Assembly (NCBI GenBank): GCA_039619475.1 | Contig: CM077116.1 | Span: 380,642,760 to 380,706,759 of the forward strand | From: Icerya purchasi | Lineage: Eukaryota > Arthropoda > Insecta > Hemiptera > Monophlebidae | DNA: 64,000 nt | Direction: 5' to 3' | Part shown: positions 1-12,041 of the stretch, in pieces | Layout of the letters: every line of letters begins with the position of its first letter | Position numbering within the stretch: position 1 is the first letter of the stretch | Program-made: the position numbers and the translations under genes | Notes under the pieces: generated by a model | Told to the model about the DNA's origin: nothing | Database searches by the model: none | What the model saw: the letters and a program-made list of their open reading frames with translations, nothing else

Positions 1-306
1 TGTGCCCTTATTGTATCGAGAGCATTTATCTATCATCGACTTGATGACACGCCGTTGCCAGATCGCAGTTAGAGCTTTGTAAAAATTTACACAGATTAAC
101 TGTCACAGAGAAGAGCTTGCTAGCAATAGTCCCTGATGGGTCCCTTTTCCTGCAATATCCATGGCAAAAAGAGCACAATATTTACAGTACGCACTATCCT
201 CTCGTTTTGAATATAGGAGCTAATTAAATTGGTTGAACCATCTTGCATTAAACTTGTGATTGTGTTTATAATCTGTGTAAATTTGCTTCAATCTGTGTAG
301 CAAATG

Positions 307-1000
307 TTTTTTTTTTTTTTACTTTATTCATATTTGTATTTGTTTTTCTTTAAATATCAAATGTAATTTCTTTCTGAATGAAAAAAAAAAATCTAAAACA
401 TTTCAGGGGGATTGGACCCTCTAAACCCCCCTTTGCCTACGGTCATGTTAGAAACCATCTTTATTGCGCCAAATGTACCCATTTTTACAGAAGATTCCGA
501 ATTATGCCACCTTCTGTTCAATGTAATTCTATTTCCCAATACGAATCTTCTATCGCTAAACTGTTTTCCCCTGTCCGAGTACATAAAGGACATTGTTCTT
601 TTCAATGTGCGGGGCAATAACTGATTTGAATAATAGAAACCAGTATTTTTAGATGTAGGTTTAGGTTTATACACTGGAATATTTAAATTATCTTCTTCAT
701 GCTTCACTTGTGAAATAGCTGGAAATTCATCATAATGTGGAAGCGGCGAAAATTTATTGCTAGCTCTGTTCAAATAGAAGCTTAACTCCGTTTGTAGGTC
801 CTGGGCAGCAACTCCACTGAGGTCTCCTAAAAATTCAAATTATGAGTCGTCATTAGCTCGTAAATAGAAATCTGCCGTTTTTTTTATAGATGAAAGGGAT
901 CAGTCGATTTCTACATAGTCAGAACCTTCATATCTCGAACACCTGGTGCTCCCCTTGTACTGACTGGAGATGTAGCCATATCTGAAGCAACGAAAAAAAT
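307..1000 (-). pseudogene. Probable processed pseudogene of an unrecognised cellular mRNA
   Basis: Read on the minus strand, one frame stays coding-like from about 900 down to 393. It is broken by two in-frame stops (near 900 and 840) and probably one frameshift near 925. After its stop codon the minus strand has about 65 bases of AT-rich sequence, an AATAAA (plus 323-328), and then about 14 A residues (plus 307-320). Decayed coding sequence, a polyadenylation signal and an A tail with no visible intron are the marks of an mRNA retrocopy. The predicted protein has an acidic middle followed by a basic, Ser/Arg-rich part and ends in NPPEMF. I do not recognise the family. A decayed transposon ORF is the alternative. 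No convincing target-site duplication was found. Confidence 0.4.
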
Positions 1001-1234
1001 TCACAACTAAAACGAACGTTCCATAGAAAATACATAAGCTGGTAGAGTTTAACTTTCCAATTCTATAAGTACAGAAGTACCGGAGACGAATTTAACTCCA
1101 TCATTCATCTTTTAATATAATTAATTATAAAGGGTTCGCAATTAATCATATCAAATGTTTCTTCGTCTGTATACTCAATATCCATGTTTTTAATATATCA
1201 GTTTATTACACTTATTGTTTATGTTTATTGTACT

Positions 1235-1408
1235 TACAGTAAGTAATTTTTACACCAATATAAAACAATTATTTAATTATTATTATATACGCGACGCGTT
1301 TCGAAGACAGAACTCCCTTAATCATGAAGCTTTGACATGAAAACGCGTCGGGTATATAATAATAATTTAAATAATTGTTTTATATTGGTGTAAAAATTAC
1401 TTACTGTA
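1235..1408. mobile_element. MITE with TA-flanked inverted repeats
   Basis: Two near-identical inverted arms (1237-1299 and 1341-1406) begin CAGTAAGTAATTTTTACACC and are each bounded by TA. Only about 40 bp of unrelated sequence separates them. TA target duplication and lack of coding capacity fit a short non-autonomous Tc1/mariner-type element. It ends 5 bp before the possible hAT terminus at 1413. Confidence 0.75.
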
Positions 1409-1412
1409 CGAT

Positions 1413-2870
1413 CAGTGGCGGCCTTATGGCGGTGCGAACGGCGCGGCCGTACAAGGCGCCATCATAAAGGGGGCGCCAAAATCAACCGAAACCACAGACT
1501 CCTAAGAGATACTTTGTACTGAAACGCGTCGACTAGTCATAGATTTTCAGATGAAGCTCATGAAGTAAATTTAGCTATTCCTGATCTCATCTGGATTTGA
1601 AAATATTATGAATGATATATTAGTTATAATATCATCATCATCATTTATGAGAGAGTACAATTATGATGATATTTCAAAAAGTTTGCTGAACATGGGAGGA
1701 GTAAACAAAGGTATCCATATCAGAATTCTTAACCAATATACTCAAGTACTTTTTAATTCATGTGGCTAACATAGCCTCGATCCGGTGATAGCAGATGCAG
1801 CCAAAACAACTCTTAAATTATTTTTTTTATTTGGATTTTTCCAAAGAGTGTTTGTTTTATTTTCTGGATCAACAAAGCGATGGGAAGTAATATTCAAGCA
1901 CATAGAAGGACTATCTGTGAAAGAAGTTTGCGAAACTCGCTAGGAAAATAGAGTTTCTAGCTTTGCTGCTGTTCGTTTTCACTACTCTTCAGTTCGTGAT
2001 GCCTTTCTAAATCTTCACGAAGAAACAAGTGATTCAGTTACAGTATCAGAAGCCTTATCACTGGTACAGAACATGGAGCAATTTGAGTTCATTATTACCA
2101 TGGTTCAAATAAACATTGTAAGTAATACTATGCAGTCTGAAACTATGGAATTACCAAACGCATCACAATTGCTGAAAAACTGCATGGAATTTGTGAAACA
2201 GTACCGGACTTTTTCATCTACCCTAATAACATCTAGGGAAATAGCATCCCAGGCTGAGGTAGATCCGATTTTTAAGACACCATCAAAATAATTCCTGAAA
2301 AATCCACATGGGAAAAAGCCTGTGATGATTTGCAAATCAATTTATCCGATGGAAAAAAATGTGATGTGTTTGGTTGCGAATTGGTTGAGGAACTTACGAG
2401 CCTGAACCCATTATTAAAAGATTTTCAATCACCAGATCCATTAAAAGTTCTTCTACTTATAAAACAAAAATATTTCCCCAAATGTGCGGACAGCGCTTCG
2501 TATTTTGCTGACTGTACCGCCAGTTGTTGAAATTGAATTGATAAGAACCTGGGAGTTTAGAATTAGTAATAGGGAGGCGTTTAATCAAAAAATCTTTCAC
2601 CTAATAAGAGTCTTCGAATGAAAAGAGGAAGGAATCTAGTCTCTGTTAAAAACAGAAACAAAGACATGAGTGTTGAATACGATCAAGTTTACGAAGAAAT
2701 TGTTTGGAAACAATTGTGTACAGGAATGCGCCGTAGTCAAATTTGGGAAGGATTATTGCTCTATATAATATCAGTAAAATATAAGGATCCCCGCCCCATT
2801 TACGGTGGCGAAAGAGCTTTTAGTAAATTGAGCCTTTTCAGAGGGGACATACACAGATAATTGATATGCT
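1413..2870 (+). pseudogene. hAT transposase relic, ZMYM1-like
   Basis: From about 1640 to 2860, fragments in several frames resemble the catalytic and C-terminal parts of hAT transposases of the ZMYM1/TTF-zinc-finger type. A segment at about 1830-1990 reads FFQRVFVLFSGSTKRWEV and CETR, matching the conserved 'F-S-S-T-R-W...CETRW' stretch. The C-terminal dimerisation signature appears as GERAFSKL near 2810-2835. There are many frameshifts and stops, so it cannot be active. CAGTGGCGGCC at 1413 looks like a hAT terminal inverted repeat and may mark the left end; no matching right end was found. What lies between the segments is inferred from order only. Confidence 0.7.
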
Positions 2871-4103
2871 CCCGAAAGGATAAGGTGGTATTAAGTATGA
2901 TGCCGAGATAAGAGAAGGAATTGACTAAAGGGATGGGAAAGTGGCGCATGGAAAGATTAATGAAGAACGGTTAAAAGGACAAAATATGAAAACCATAGAG
3001 GCAGATTTTTCGGGTGAGATAGATATATGAAGAGAGGGCAACGTATTTTCCAAAACGGCAAGAGAATTATTAAGCTCCGCGTTCACCGATGAGATATTAT
3101 CCGACGAGGTATACCATTTTTTCATTTTTTCTTTCCTTGCTTTTTACCTATCACTTCATTCACGTTAATTTGTTCAAAGCTTTTTTTGTTTTTGAAATCT
3201 CCTTTCCAAATATTATTAACTATGAATTACATAGCGTATGTAGTTTGATTAAGAACTACATAATTAAAACGATAATTTAAATCAATGTTAGATGGTATTA
3301 AAAAATATATAAAGTAAAATTAGTCTTCCGTGTGTTTTTTTCTTAAAAAAAAAAAAAACGAATTTTGTGGAAAATCCACTTCCGAGCGCAACAAAAATAT
3401 AATTATTTAATTAATTAAAATGAATAAGTGAATAATATTAATACGTTTGCGTGTAACATTTTTAAAATGTTCTCAAAACGAACAGTAGAGGTGTAGTTAC
3501 AAACGGTGTGATCTTTCATCCTTTGCACGTAATAATTTTTACGTGTGCCTAACTAATCAACATTAAAAATTTATAAAATATTTCATCACACGAGCGAAAA
3601 AATTTAATTTATCGTAAAATGTTTCGAATTATGCACGAAAGTATTCCTCGTGGTGTAAATTTGAATGCGGTCTAACATGGAACATATTGCATTGTATATA
3701 GTTCATCGCGAAATATAATTATTACATTACACGGAAAAGTTGGAAATATAAAATTTTAAATAGATAAAGAGAGAGAAAAAAAAGAATAGTGTTCATCTAA
3801 ATGGAAATGTCTGTGTATTCCAAAGAATAAATGTTTCCTCCTGATAAATTTATATTGCAATTAATATTTTTGAAATCGAATGCCATTAATTATCGATAAT
3901 TTTAATTCCATATATTAATCATACAATAAGATTAATCTATACAAAAACAAAAATTTTGTAGAAAAATCGGTCAAGTTCAAAAACAATAATACAAACTTTA
4001 ATCATAAATTCACCTCCCACCACCAACGCAATTTCATATAATTCATTCATTAATTTTAAATATGGCAATTGTTATGTTTTTAAATGTTTATGATTAAGTA
4101 GTT
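2871..4103. other. AT-rich sequence with no recognisable gene
   Basis: Low-complexity AT-rich DNA with a short A run at about 3345-3357. The small ORFs here have no recognisable motifs. ATTAAGTAGTTA at 4093-4104 recurs at 4557-4568, at the far side of the adjacent palindrome. Confidence 0.5.
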
Positions 4104-4520
4104 AATATGATAAGTTATATATTTTAAAACCTTCATTTACGTTACAAAAGTTATAGTTTTATATATTACACGGACACAGAGTACCTTTCAATTTATTAAA
4201 ACATATAACATTTATTTATATTAAATTATTACTTAAATTAAAATACAAGTTTTACAAACATTATTAATTCACAAAATATATGTATATAAAAATTCGTCCT
4301 ACCGGTTTCGTCTACTACAAAACCGGTAGGACGAATTTTTATATATATTTTGTGAATTAATAATGTTTGTAAAACTTGTATTTTATTTTAAGTAATAATT
4401 TAATATAAATAAATGTTATATGTTTTAACGAATTAAAAGGTACTCTGTGTCCGTGTAATATATAAAACTATAACTTTTGTAACATAAATTAAGGTTTTAA
4501 AATATATAACTTATCATATT
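4104..4520. repeat. About 0.4-kb near-perfect palindrome (foldback element)
   Basis: Arms of about 205 bp (4104-4308 and 4320-4520) are reverse complements with only a few mismatches, around an 11-base loop next to the ACCGGT-containing core. A 12-bp direct repeat lies just outside (4093-4104 and 4557-4568), but the right copy is 36 bp beyond the arm, so the original insert may have been slightly longer than the visible palindrome. It has no coding capacity. A foldback MITE is the simplest reading; a palindromic duplication of host DNA is possible. Confidence 0.8.
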
Positions 4521-4568
4521 ATTGAGACAAACGATTACAGGAAGAAATAACACATAATTAAGTAGTTA

Positions 4569-6843
4569 CTTGAAATTAATTTAAATATATTTATGGATAG
4601 CTCCGTGAACGTGCTAAGAAAAAGGCCTAATAAATGTTTCGGACGCCATCGAATCGACGGATGCTCTTACCAAACGTCAGCACGACAAACATGTTGAAGA
4701 TATTAAGTGCGACTCGATGCGATAGATCTCGCGCTCAAAGCTGTGACCGATTCATCCAGTAAACCTCATAGTCAGCTGACGGGCGTCGTGGAAGAGCTAA
4801 AACATTCCACAAAAGCAGCGATCGATAAGTTGTAGAAGCGCTTGACAAAGTTGGAAGAGCAACCGTGGTAACAAAAACAGAAAGAAGCTCTACTACATAG
4901 TATTGTAGCCTTGAATAATGCTCATGTTGGTGTATACGATAGTATGTATTAGAGTCTATCACGAGGTTCTGCGTCTTTGCGATATGGTCGGGCTGGCTGA
5001 GGGGCGCAGCGGTGGCTGGACTGCCTCGAGGTTCTGCAGGGTAGCATAGAGTGGCTAGGACGCAACCGTACAACTAGCCAATAGTTCAAAGTTAGAATTC
5101 ACAAATACTAATTATAATAATAATAATAATAATACAATTACACCTACATACATACATAGTCCAACAATGAGTTTACACCCTACACAACTAATTTTTGACT
5201 TGAACGTTCATCTCGTTATTCTTGTATGGCCTTGAAAGGCACCGAAATTCCTCTTTCCTCACTACTACAGTGTATGGTTGGTCATAATGTACAATTATAT
5301 AAAACGTCTTTTTTCTTTGGGTTTAAATCGTGGGAATCAATATTAATTATTAAATTCATTATTCTCATTCTCAAATATGTTACTTTTTCTGTTTGTCATC
5401 TCTCCTTTGGTATATTTTTAACTAAGCCGGGCTATAGTAAAGGAAAACGGTTAGTCTGTTTCAATTTAATCATTTTCAGTTTTTTTCGTTCCAGTTATTA
5501 CTTTTTTAAAAGCGAATTTAATCTCTAATTACTCCTTGGTTAATTTTAATTCCTTCACTTTGACCCTCAACCTTTTCCTCATTTTTTCGTTTTTAATTAA
5601 GTCGGTAAGAGTAAACAAGCGGGAGAGAAAGTCGTTTTTCCTCAGTGAGCACCGCAGTAAGATTTTATACTCCTTATTCGTAAGTTATACTTCGTAGTGT
5701 ATTTCTTTAAATTTATTCTGAGATACTTATGATATGCAAAATTGAAATACATGACATTACTTTTTTTCGGGAACCCTTGATTAAAGACTTTTTCTGTAAT
5801 TATAATTCAAAGGTTTCTTCCTGTTTCACCGTTCCATTGTCCTAGATAATCACTCAATACCTTACGTAATATATCTAAAAAATATATCCGAATGTTCGGT
5901 GTGATTTCAGATTTTCAAATGATAACTTCAAGTTTCAAAGCGAAGAAAGCCCATTTTCGGCTGGAAAAACGATTTTCCGAGTTTTTGGTCCTGTTTCATC
6001 ATTCCGAAAATTCGGAAAAATTTCAAAAATATTTTTAGCATCAAAATACACAACATACTTTCTTTTTTTTTTTTTGAGAAAACTGTATTTTTTGTTTCAT
6101 TTTTATCGAGATTGTTACAAAACAAAGGACGTGCTTCTTATCATACATTTTTCTCGCCAAAATTTACTTCGTTAATTTCCTTCGAAAGAATTATGCACAG
6201 CATAACACAGTTACACGGATAGCAGCGACCTGTACCAGCTGTAAAATTCCTTATTCAAGTAAAAATTCATTTTTTTCACGAACTGCTCAATTATTTTTGC
6301 AATCTAATATTTTTCAATCTTTTGTTTCATGCTGCGCTATGCATGTGTCAATTATTGCTTACACTCTATCTACACGAGTCTCGGTATAAATGCAACATGT
6401 TTACCATTTTACTACGAAATTACTCATCATCTCAGGTTTTAACCAGAATTTATGCGTGCAGTACTCTATATTGTTATTTGATGAAGGGCTATGCCCGAGA
6501 ACGTTTCTAAAGAAAGTATTTTTTTAATTTATTGAAGTAAATTATTTAATACTAATTTTGTTAGTTATTCCGGAATTTATTTATTTTATTTTATAAATAT
6601 TAATAAACAGGTATGGACTTGTTTATATTAAAAATAAATATTAAGGAAAAAATCGAAAAAAAACGGAAATCTGGGTGGGAAAACTAATTTTTGGTTCAAT
6701 GATCGACTTTACAAACTTACGCCCGAAATTTTTAGAAAGTCGCGCAGTGCGGGGGGAAGGCGAGAAAACGTAATCTGAGCAGAAAAAAAAATAAACAAAA
6801 TAATAATAATAATAGAATGTTGAGCAGCGCGTCTTGGGCCCGT
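4569..6843. other. Intergenic stretch, no convincing gene
   Basis: About 4600-4930 holds plus-strand frames with charged, coiled-coil-like residues interrupted by stops, possibly a decayed gag-like ORF, but nothing diagnostic. A short (TAA)n run lies near 5113-5137. Around 6480-6530 the sequence resembles the right arm of the foldback element at 27169-27435 (shared GAACGTTT/TAAAGAAAGT-type core). The rest is AT-rich with nothing recognisable. Confidence 0.4.
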
Positions 6844-7975
6844 TGCCCATTGCAGCGAGGAATGTGAAATGTGTTTTTTTGGACTGTTCATTACAGCGAG
6901 TTCGCTGAGCGAGGAAATAATAGTTCGTGATTAAATTATCGTATTTTTATTCGGTCTTTTACTTTTTTTCTTAAATCGCTTGTTTCCGTTTTAATATAGA
7001 TTTCTGTGTTACCAAAGTTAATTATGCAATAAGGTGATACTCATTTAATCGGCAAAAAGTTAAATACTTACGGTATTAATATAGACTAAAAATCAAACTC
7101 TGTATAACTATTACAAATATTGAAACAGTAAAAATTTATGCATATTAGACTTATAAATATCGCTGAACTTGTTCCAAACTTTTGTATCACTTTATATAAA
7201 ACCTAATAGTACATTTATATCTTTATGTAGGATCAAAATTAAATATCTTGTACAAAAAATTAAATAATTAATGTTTTACTAAAGTATAATAATAATTTTT
7301 AGTTTTTAGCGTAATATCCTAATTAAAACACTACAATATAATTATTGCTTTTAATTTAATCATTTTACATTATCAAATTTTAATAGACATAAATTTTCTT
7401 AATAAAAATAAATTATAAAACTAATAAAAATTTTCTAAGTGATATTTCAATCCCTCTATATAATAATAAAATTCAAAACAACCGATTTTAAAACTACATG
7501 TAAAGTTTAAATACAGACGAAAAATAATTTGCCATCTTTTATTTGAAGTTTTTGTGTAATTATAGCCCAAATATATCATCTTTCATATATTTACATTTTT
7601 AAAATCTTTCTGTTCTGTATTGTATCAAAAAATTCATACTTCCTAACCATTTCAATTAGTTTTTCCATTAGTATATAGGAATTAAATAAAAATAGCGACA
7701 AATTACAATACATATATACATATATAAATTAAATATGGCAAAGAAATTTTATATAATAGATAACTATTATATCAAATATGTATATGAAATATTTGAAATG
7801 TGCGAAATATGTGTTTTGAAAAACTCGCTCAGCGAGCGATCCGAATGAGGAATTACATTTTTCGATACTGATTCTCGCTGAAATGGGCAATGTTGCATTT
7901 AAATGTATAGTAATCGATTTTCAGAAAACACATTTCACATTTCACATTTCACATTCCTCGCTGCAATAGGCAATA
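6844..7975. repeat. 1.1-kb AT-rich segment bounded by inverted repeats
   Basis: The left boundary (6844-6880) and the right boundary (7924-7975, minus strand) share TTGCAGCGAGGAATGTGAAA followed by TGTGTTTT. In the right copy a 9-bp AATGTGAAA-type unit is expanded about threefold. Just inside each end are further CAGCGAG-type motifs (6895-6920, 7825-7885). The interior is AT-rich and non-coding. A non-autonomous DNA transposon with subterminal repeats is plausible, but no target-site duplication was identified. Confidence 0.45.
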
Positions 7976-9060
7976 CAGCGATGAACCGGTGGCCAGTAAT
8001 AAGTGAACGGCGACTCCAGCAGTCGGGAGTTCGCATACGCTTCCACATCTATGATCTTTTTTTCCTTCACTCGATCGAGATCAATCTTCTGTGGATTCTT
8101 GGTCATTTAGCCACTAAGTGTAATGAATTTTTTTTTTCTTTTTTTTGGGGGGGGGGGGGTCTGTCAACCGGGGACCTTTATCCAGAAATAATTAGAATAG
8201 GAAGGAATCAATTATATCTTGATAAGTGTAATGAATTAATGGGGATATTCATTAGTCCGTTCTTCCGTTTCCGGTGGCAGATTTTCAAGTTGCTCTTCTT
8301 TCCTTAAATCAGTCATTTCAGACTGTGGCTCGGTTCCTAATCTTCTTCGTTTTATAATTCTGGCTCCTTTTACCGCTTTATTTAACCATCTCTTGCTTCT
8401 CCTCCTGGTTTTCTAGATACCTGCTCTCTCATAAACGCTTCACAATTTCGCTAATTTTTCGCCTTCGTTTTAATTGCAGTCTCCTCTCCATGCATCATTT
8501 TCTCGGTTTTCATACACGTCTTTTTTACTCCTCTTCCACATACATTTCTTGTGACCTTGATATTATGTTATATTAGAATGTTCGACCTTTTCTACTGAAC
8601 AACAATTGCCCTTTTACTCTCCTCTACTGAAACTCGTTACCTTTACTCTCCTTGTCGGTGATTTTTGTATTCTCTCATTTTCTTTACTTCTGTTATTCCT
8701 GCCCTAAAAATCATTTTTATGCTCTATACAACTTTATTTTCTGCTTCTTCCCATTTTTTGAGTTAAGGCCCTGGTTGACGAACCCATTAAAAAATTTAAA
8801 AAAATCAAAGCGGTGATGAACGGGGTATTTCTTTTGTGTAAAAATGTAGATTTGAATAAAGATAATTAATTTGAAACCTCTGAAGTGCATTTTACAAGAT
8901 TATCACTAATAAAATTTTACCCTCGAATGAATACCCAGCTTTACACAGTACTGAAGTTGGCGTAATTTTAAGTCTATCGCTCAAAAATATTTGAAAATTT
9001 AATAAAAATGCACCAAAAAGGAAAAAAATCATTATTATTTTTATAATTATTAAACGACAT
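7976..9060. other. Pyrimidine-rich non-coding stretch
   Basis: Contains a T tract followed by a run of about 13 G (about 8147-8159) and a long C/T-rich segment (8250-8760). The opposite strand of that segment has purine-rich, Lys/Arg-rich broken frames that may be a decayed transposon fragment. No motif was recognised. Confidence 0.35.
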
Positions 9061-9658
9061 TAACTTTTTTTTTGTTCGTGTGTACGGATCGGTCTTTTGT
9101 TCTCGTGTTTAATCTCTTATCCTGTTCGACAGCTGATAAGGATTTATTCGGTGAGTTCGTTCCGTTTATCTTTCTATTTCGATTATTGTTTCAGTTTTGA
9201 TTTGTAATATTCATTTTATTTCGTACAGTTAACTCGTCTCATTTATTTTTATTCATTTATTTTACTTCAGTTGTTTATTTTTTTTTTTTTTAATGTAATT
9301 ATTTATTTATTTTATTCTAATTTACCTATTTATCTGCGTATTCGATGAGCTCGTCTAGTGGGGGCCGCCAGGCGGCCTCCTCTAAAGATACTAAACCGTT
9401 AAAGACGAAGTTATCTCTTCCCCTGATGGAAGTTGACGTTTCCATGAAACCCAAACCTTCTGATCCTCTCCCGCCAGTTACGTCATTCCTCAATAAAGAT
9501 TTGCGACTGCCGCAGTCCGATGTATCCAAACTTCCCAACAAAATTAATAGCAATAATAACAATAATTCAAACAATAATAATAGTAAAAATAGTAATAATT
9601 CTAATGCCTTTGAAGCAATCAAAAACTTTAATATTAGCAATTCACAAGAGAACACTAA

Positions 9659-9765
9659 CAATAGTGGTAATAGTAATAATAATAATAATAACAATAATAG
9701 TAATAGTAATAGTAATAGTAGTAATAGTAATAGTAATAGTAATAGTAATAGTAATAGTAATAGTA

Positions 9766-9806
<41 letters not shown>

Positions 9807-9807
9807 T
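9659..9807 (+). repeat. AAT/AGT microsatellite inside ORF1
   Basis: A run of (AGTAAT)n and (AAT)n in frame with ORF1, giving poly-Asn and Asn-Ser. A second (AAT)n block (10541-10615) lies on the other side of the insertion, so the original single Asn tract was probably the target of that insertion. Confidence 0.85.
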
Positions 9808-10542
9808 CAATTCAATTCAATTCAATTTATTTATTATTATTATTATTATTACAAAATTTCACAAATGCGCTAAGTAGCGCGAATAGTGAAAAACAAAAAG
9901 TAAAATTAAACATAATATCTTCGAATTACAATGAAGTGCGAATATAGCGATAAAAGCATGAAATAAATGAGATAATAATAAATACGAAAATTAAAAATAA
10001 CATATACGGATTACAAATGAAGTGCGAAATATAGCGATAAATGCATGAAAGTAAATGAAGTAATGATAAAAATATATTATAATCAGTTGAATTGAAACAA
10101 AATAAAAATTGTTTGTATAAATATGTTGAAAACAGGAGAAAAGTATATAAATGATTAAATAAAAAATAAAAAAAATAAAAAATAATGCTATTTTAAAAAC
10201 TAACAAAATTGAATCTATCTGAAAATTAAATCTACAATTTAAGTATATAAATTATTTATATAACCTATCACCAGCCAAGCTCAACATATTCCCACAATAT
10301 TTCAACTCTGACGTGTACTGCAAATGTAATAACCGAAATAAAATAAATATAAAGCTAGGTAAATGAATAAAATGTATAAATAGATAAAAGATATAAATTA
10401 AGTAATGAACTAAATAGAATAAAAATATAAATAAGATAACTAAATATAAAATATATAAAGTATGTAAATATAACGTAATAGTAAGAGTAATGTAACCTAT
10501 TGAGTAGTATTTATAGAAGCTGGTACTTAAATGGTAACACAT

Positions 10543-10545
<3 letters not shown>
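9808..10545 (-). mobile_element. Insertion inside the Asn tract, with a microsatellite-like 3-prime tail on the minus strand
   Basis: An AT-rich segment that interrupts the AAT repeats of ORF1. On the minus strand it ends in (TAA)n followed by four ATTGA units (plus about 9808-9855), a tail type seen on several non-LTR elements. The last open frame on that strand (10542-10252) is Tyr/Ile/Leu-rich, low in complexity, and ends near CGNMLSLAGDRLYK; I do not recognise it. The flanking AAT repeats hide any target-site duplication. It is probably the 3-prime end of a 5-prime-truncated non-LTR element. Confidence 0.45.
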
Positions 10546-10588
<43 letters not shown>

Positions 10589-11004
10589 GTAATAGTAATA
10601 ATAATAATAATGATGTCAACGATATGGTTAGTAATAATATTAATAAAGAACTTACCTTTCCGTTAGACCACCCTGGTCCTTTTTTAATATATTTAGAGCA
10701 TCTTGAAAAAAATATTGCAAATGCACATCCCTTGGCCATAGCTAAGCTGCTGTTTAAATCAACTACGGAATGTTTAAACGTCAAAAAACAAGGTGGGAAC
10801 CGCTTATCAGTTTTATTCCCCTCTGCGGTTACGGCTAATAAATTCTTAGATCAACATGATTTTATGAGGAAAAATAATCTCAAAGCATTCGTACCCAATC
10901 ATGTTTTCTTCCGATTCGGAATAATTTCTGATGTGCATGCTTCCTTTTCGGAGGAAGATATCATGGAAGGTATCTCCTCGTCCATTCCTGTTGCTTCAGT
11001 TAGG

Positions 11005-12041
11005 TTCCAGGAAATATTGTACAATACAAAGTACATCTTTTGCCACCGGCGGTCCTGGCAAATATCTTCACGGATGTCTCTCTTACAAAACATAACAAAG
11101 ACTCCGCACAAATAATCTCCAAAGCATATGCACAACTGTTACTATCCTATGCATCCTTTAAAAAATTCTACACAGATGCGTCCAAAACGAAAGAAGGAAC
11201 AGGATGCTCGGTAGTACACGAAGACGACGCTATCAGATATACTGTACCGCATGTCTTTTCCGTTCTGTCAGCGGAACTAATGGCATTAAAGTTAGCTGTG
11301 CAGCAAGCGACAGATCTGCAATACACCAAGACCGTCATCTTCACAGACTCACTCGCAGCGATACAAAGTATCAACGCCCAGCAGCCAACAAAAACAAAAC
11401 ACCATCCCATAAGTCAAGATATCCACGCTGCCATCTACGGATCCAATTTGAGTGTAACCTTCTGCTGGATACCAAGTCATACTGATATCATGTACAACGA
11501 CTTAGCTGACCAGGCAGCAAAGCAGGCAACAACCATGTTTCCAATTCCAGCCGTCCCTATTCCAGCAAAGGATGCCATCCATTATCTAAGACATCAGTTC
11601 CGAGACACGTGGAAGCAGATCTGGATCGATACACCGACCACAAATAAGCTACGAAGCATAAAGGCAGACATACTTCCTTGGAAAACGTCGATTCAACCAT
11701 CGCGTCGTGAAGAAGTAGTTTTGGCCCGGCTCCGCATCGGACATACAACTCTCACTCACAAGCATATTCTAGATCGGAAAGATGCTCCGCTATGCTGCTA
11801 TTGCGGCCAGCAACCAATAACGGTTGTCCATGTCCTCCATGAATGTTCCGTCTTTCAGTCCTATCGTATGAATTGGCCCTCTACGTTCTCATCCACCATC
11901 TCTGATAATCCTAAAATGATCGATCAAACTTTCCAATTCCTCAAACGTACTAAACTTTTTCCCCTAATATAAATTTTACAACCGGTGTCTCTGGCCATAG
12001 TAGCAGTACATGGCACCGTAAAAAAAAAAAAAAAAAAAAAA
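11005..12041 (+). mobile_element. 5-prime-truncated non-LTR element with 7-bp target-site duplication
   Basis: AGTTAGG is found on both sides (10998-11004 and 12042-12048), and the insert ends in an A tail of about 22 bases directly before the right copy. Across the duplication the ORF1 of element A resumes in frame, which shows that this copy came in later. The insert holds only the RNase H domain and C-terminus of an ORF2, then about 50 bp of 3-prime UTR. It is less decayed than its host element. Confidence 0.9.
11040..11972 (+). CDS. RNase H domain and zinc-knuckle C-terminus of a non-LTR ORF2 (partial)
   Basis: 310 residues open from the first Met, and open somewhat further upstream; the true start is lost by truncation. 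The RNase H catalytic carboxylates are visible: D46 in FYTDASKT, E79 in SAELMALK, D103 in IFTDSLAAI, and D157 in DLADQAAK after WIPSHTD. The C-terminal third has the usual RLRIGHTTLTH block and a CCHC-like C-x2-C-x8-H-x4-C at residues 252-269. RNase H would remove RNA from the RNA-DNA hybrid during element replication. The frame is intact to its stop, so the copy is fairly young, but without reverse transcriptase it is non-functional. RNase H-bearing I/R1/jockey-type clades all fit. Confidence 0.85.
   Translation: MPPAVLANIFTDVSLTKHNKDSAQIISKAYAQLLLSYASFKKFYTDASKTKEGTGCSVVHEDDAIRYTVPHVFSVLSAELMALKLAVQQATDLQYTKTVIFTDSLAAIQSINAQQPTKTKHHPISQDIHAAIYGSNLSVTFCWIPSHTDIMYNDLADQAAKQATTMFPIPAVPIPAKDAIHYLRHQFRDTWKQIWIDTPTTNKLRSIKADILPWKTSIQPSRREEVVLARLRIGHTTLTHKHILDRKDAPLCCYCGQQPITVVHVLHECSVFQSYRMNWPSTFSSTISDNPKMIDQTFQFLKRTKLFPLI

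Noticed and set aside
4735..5073. 112-codon minus-strand ORF
   Set aside because: No motif; the opposite strand has gag-like broken frames that are equally plausible, so no gene is claimed.
7903..8307. 134-codon ORF crossing a poly-G run
   Set aside because: It includes a homopolymer Gly stretch and shows no conserved motif; likely chance.
9520..9873. Ile/Val-rich frame overlapping the Asn-rich ORF1
   Set aside because: It is the same microsatellite read in another frame; the Leu-rich reverse frames are likewise artefacts.
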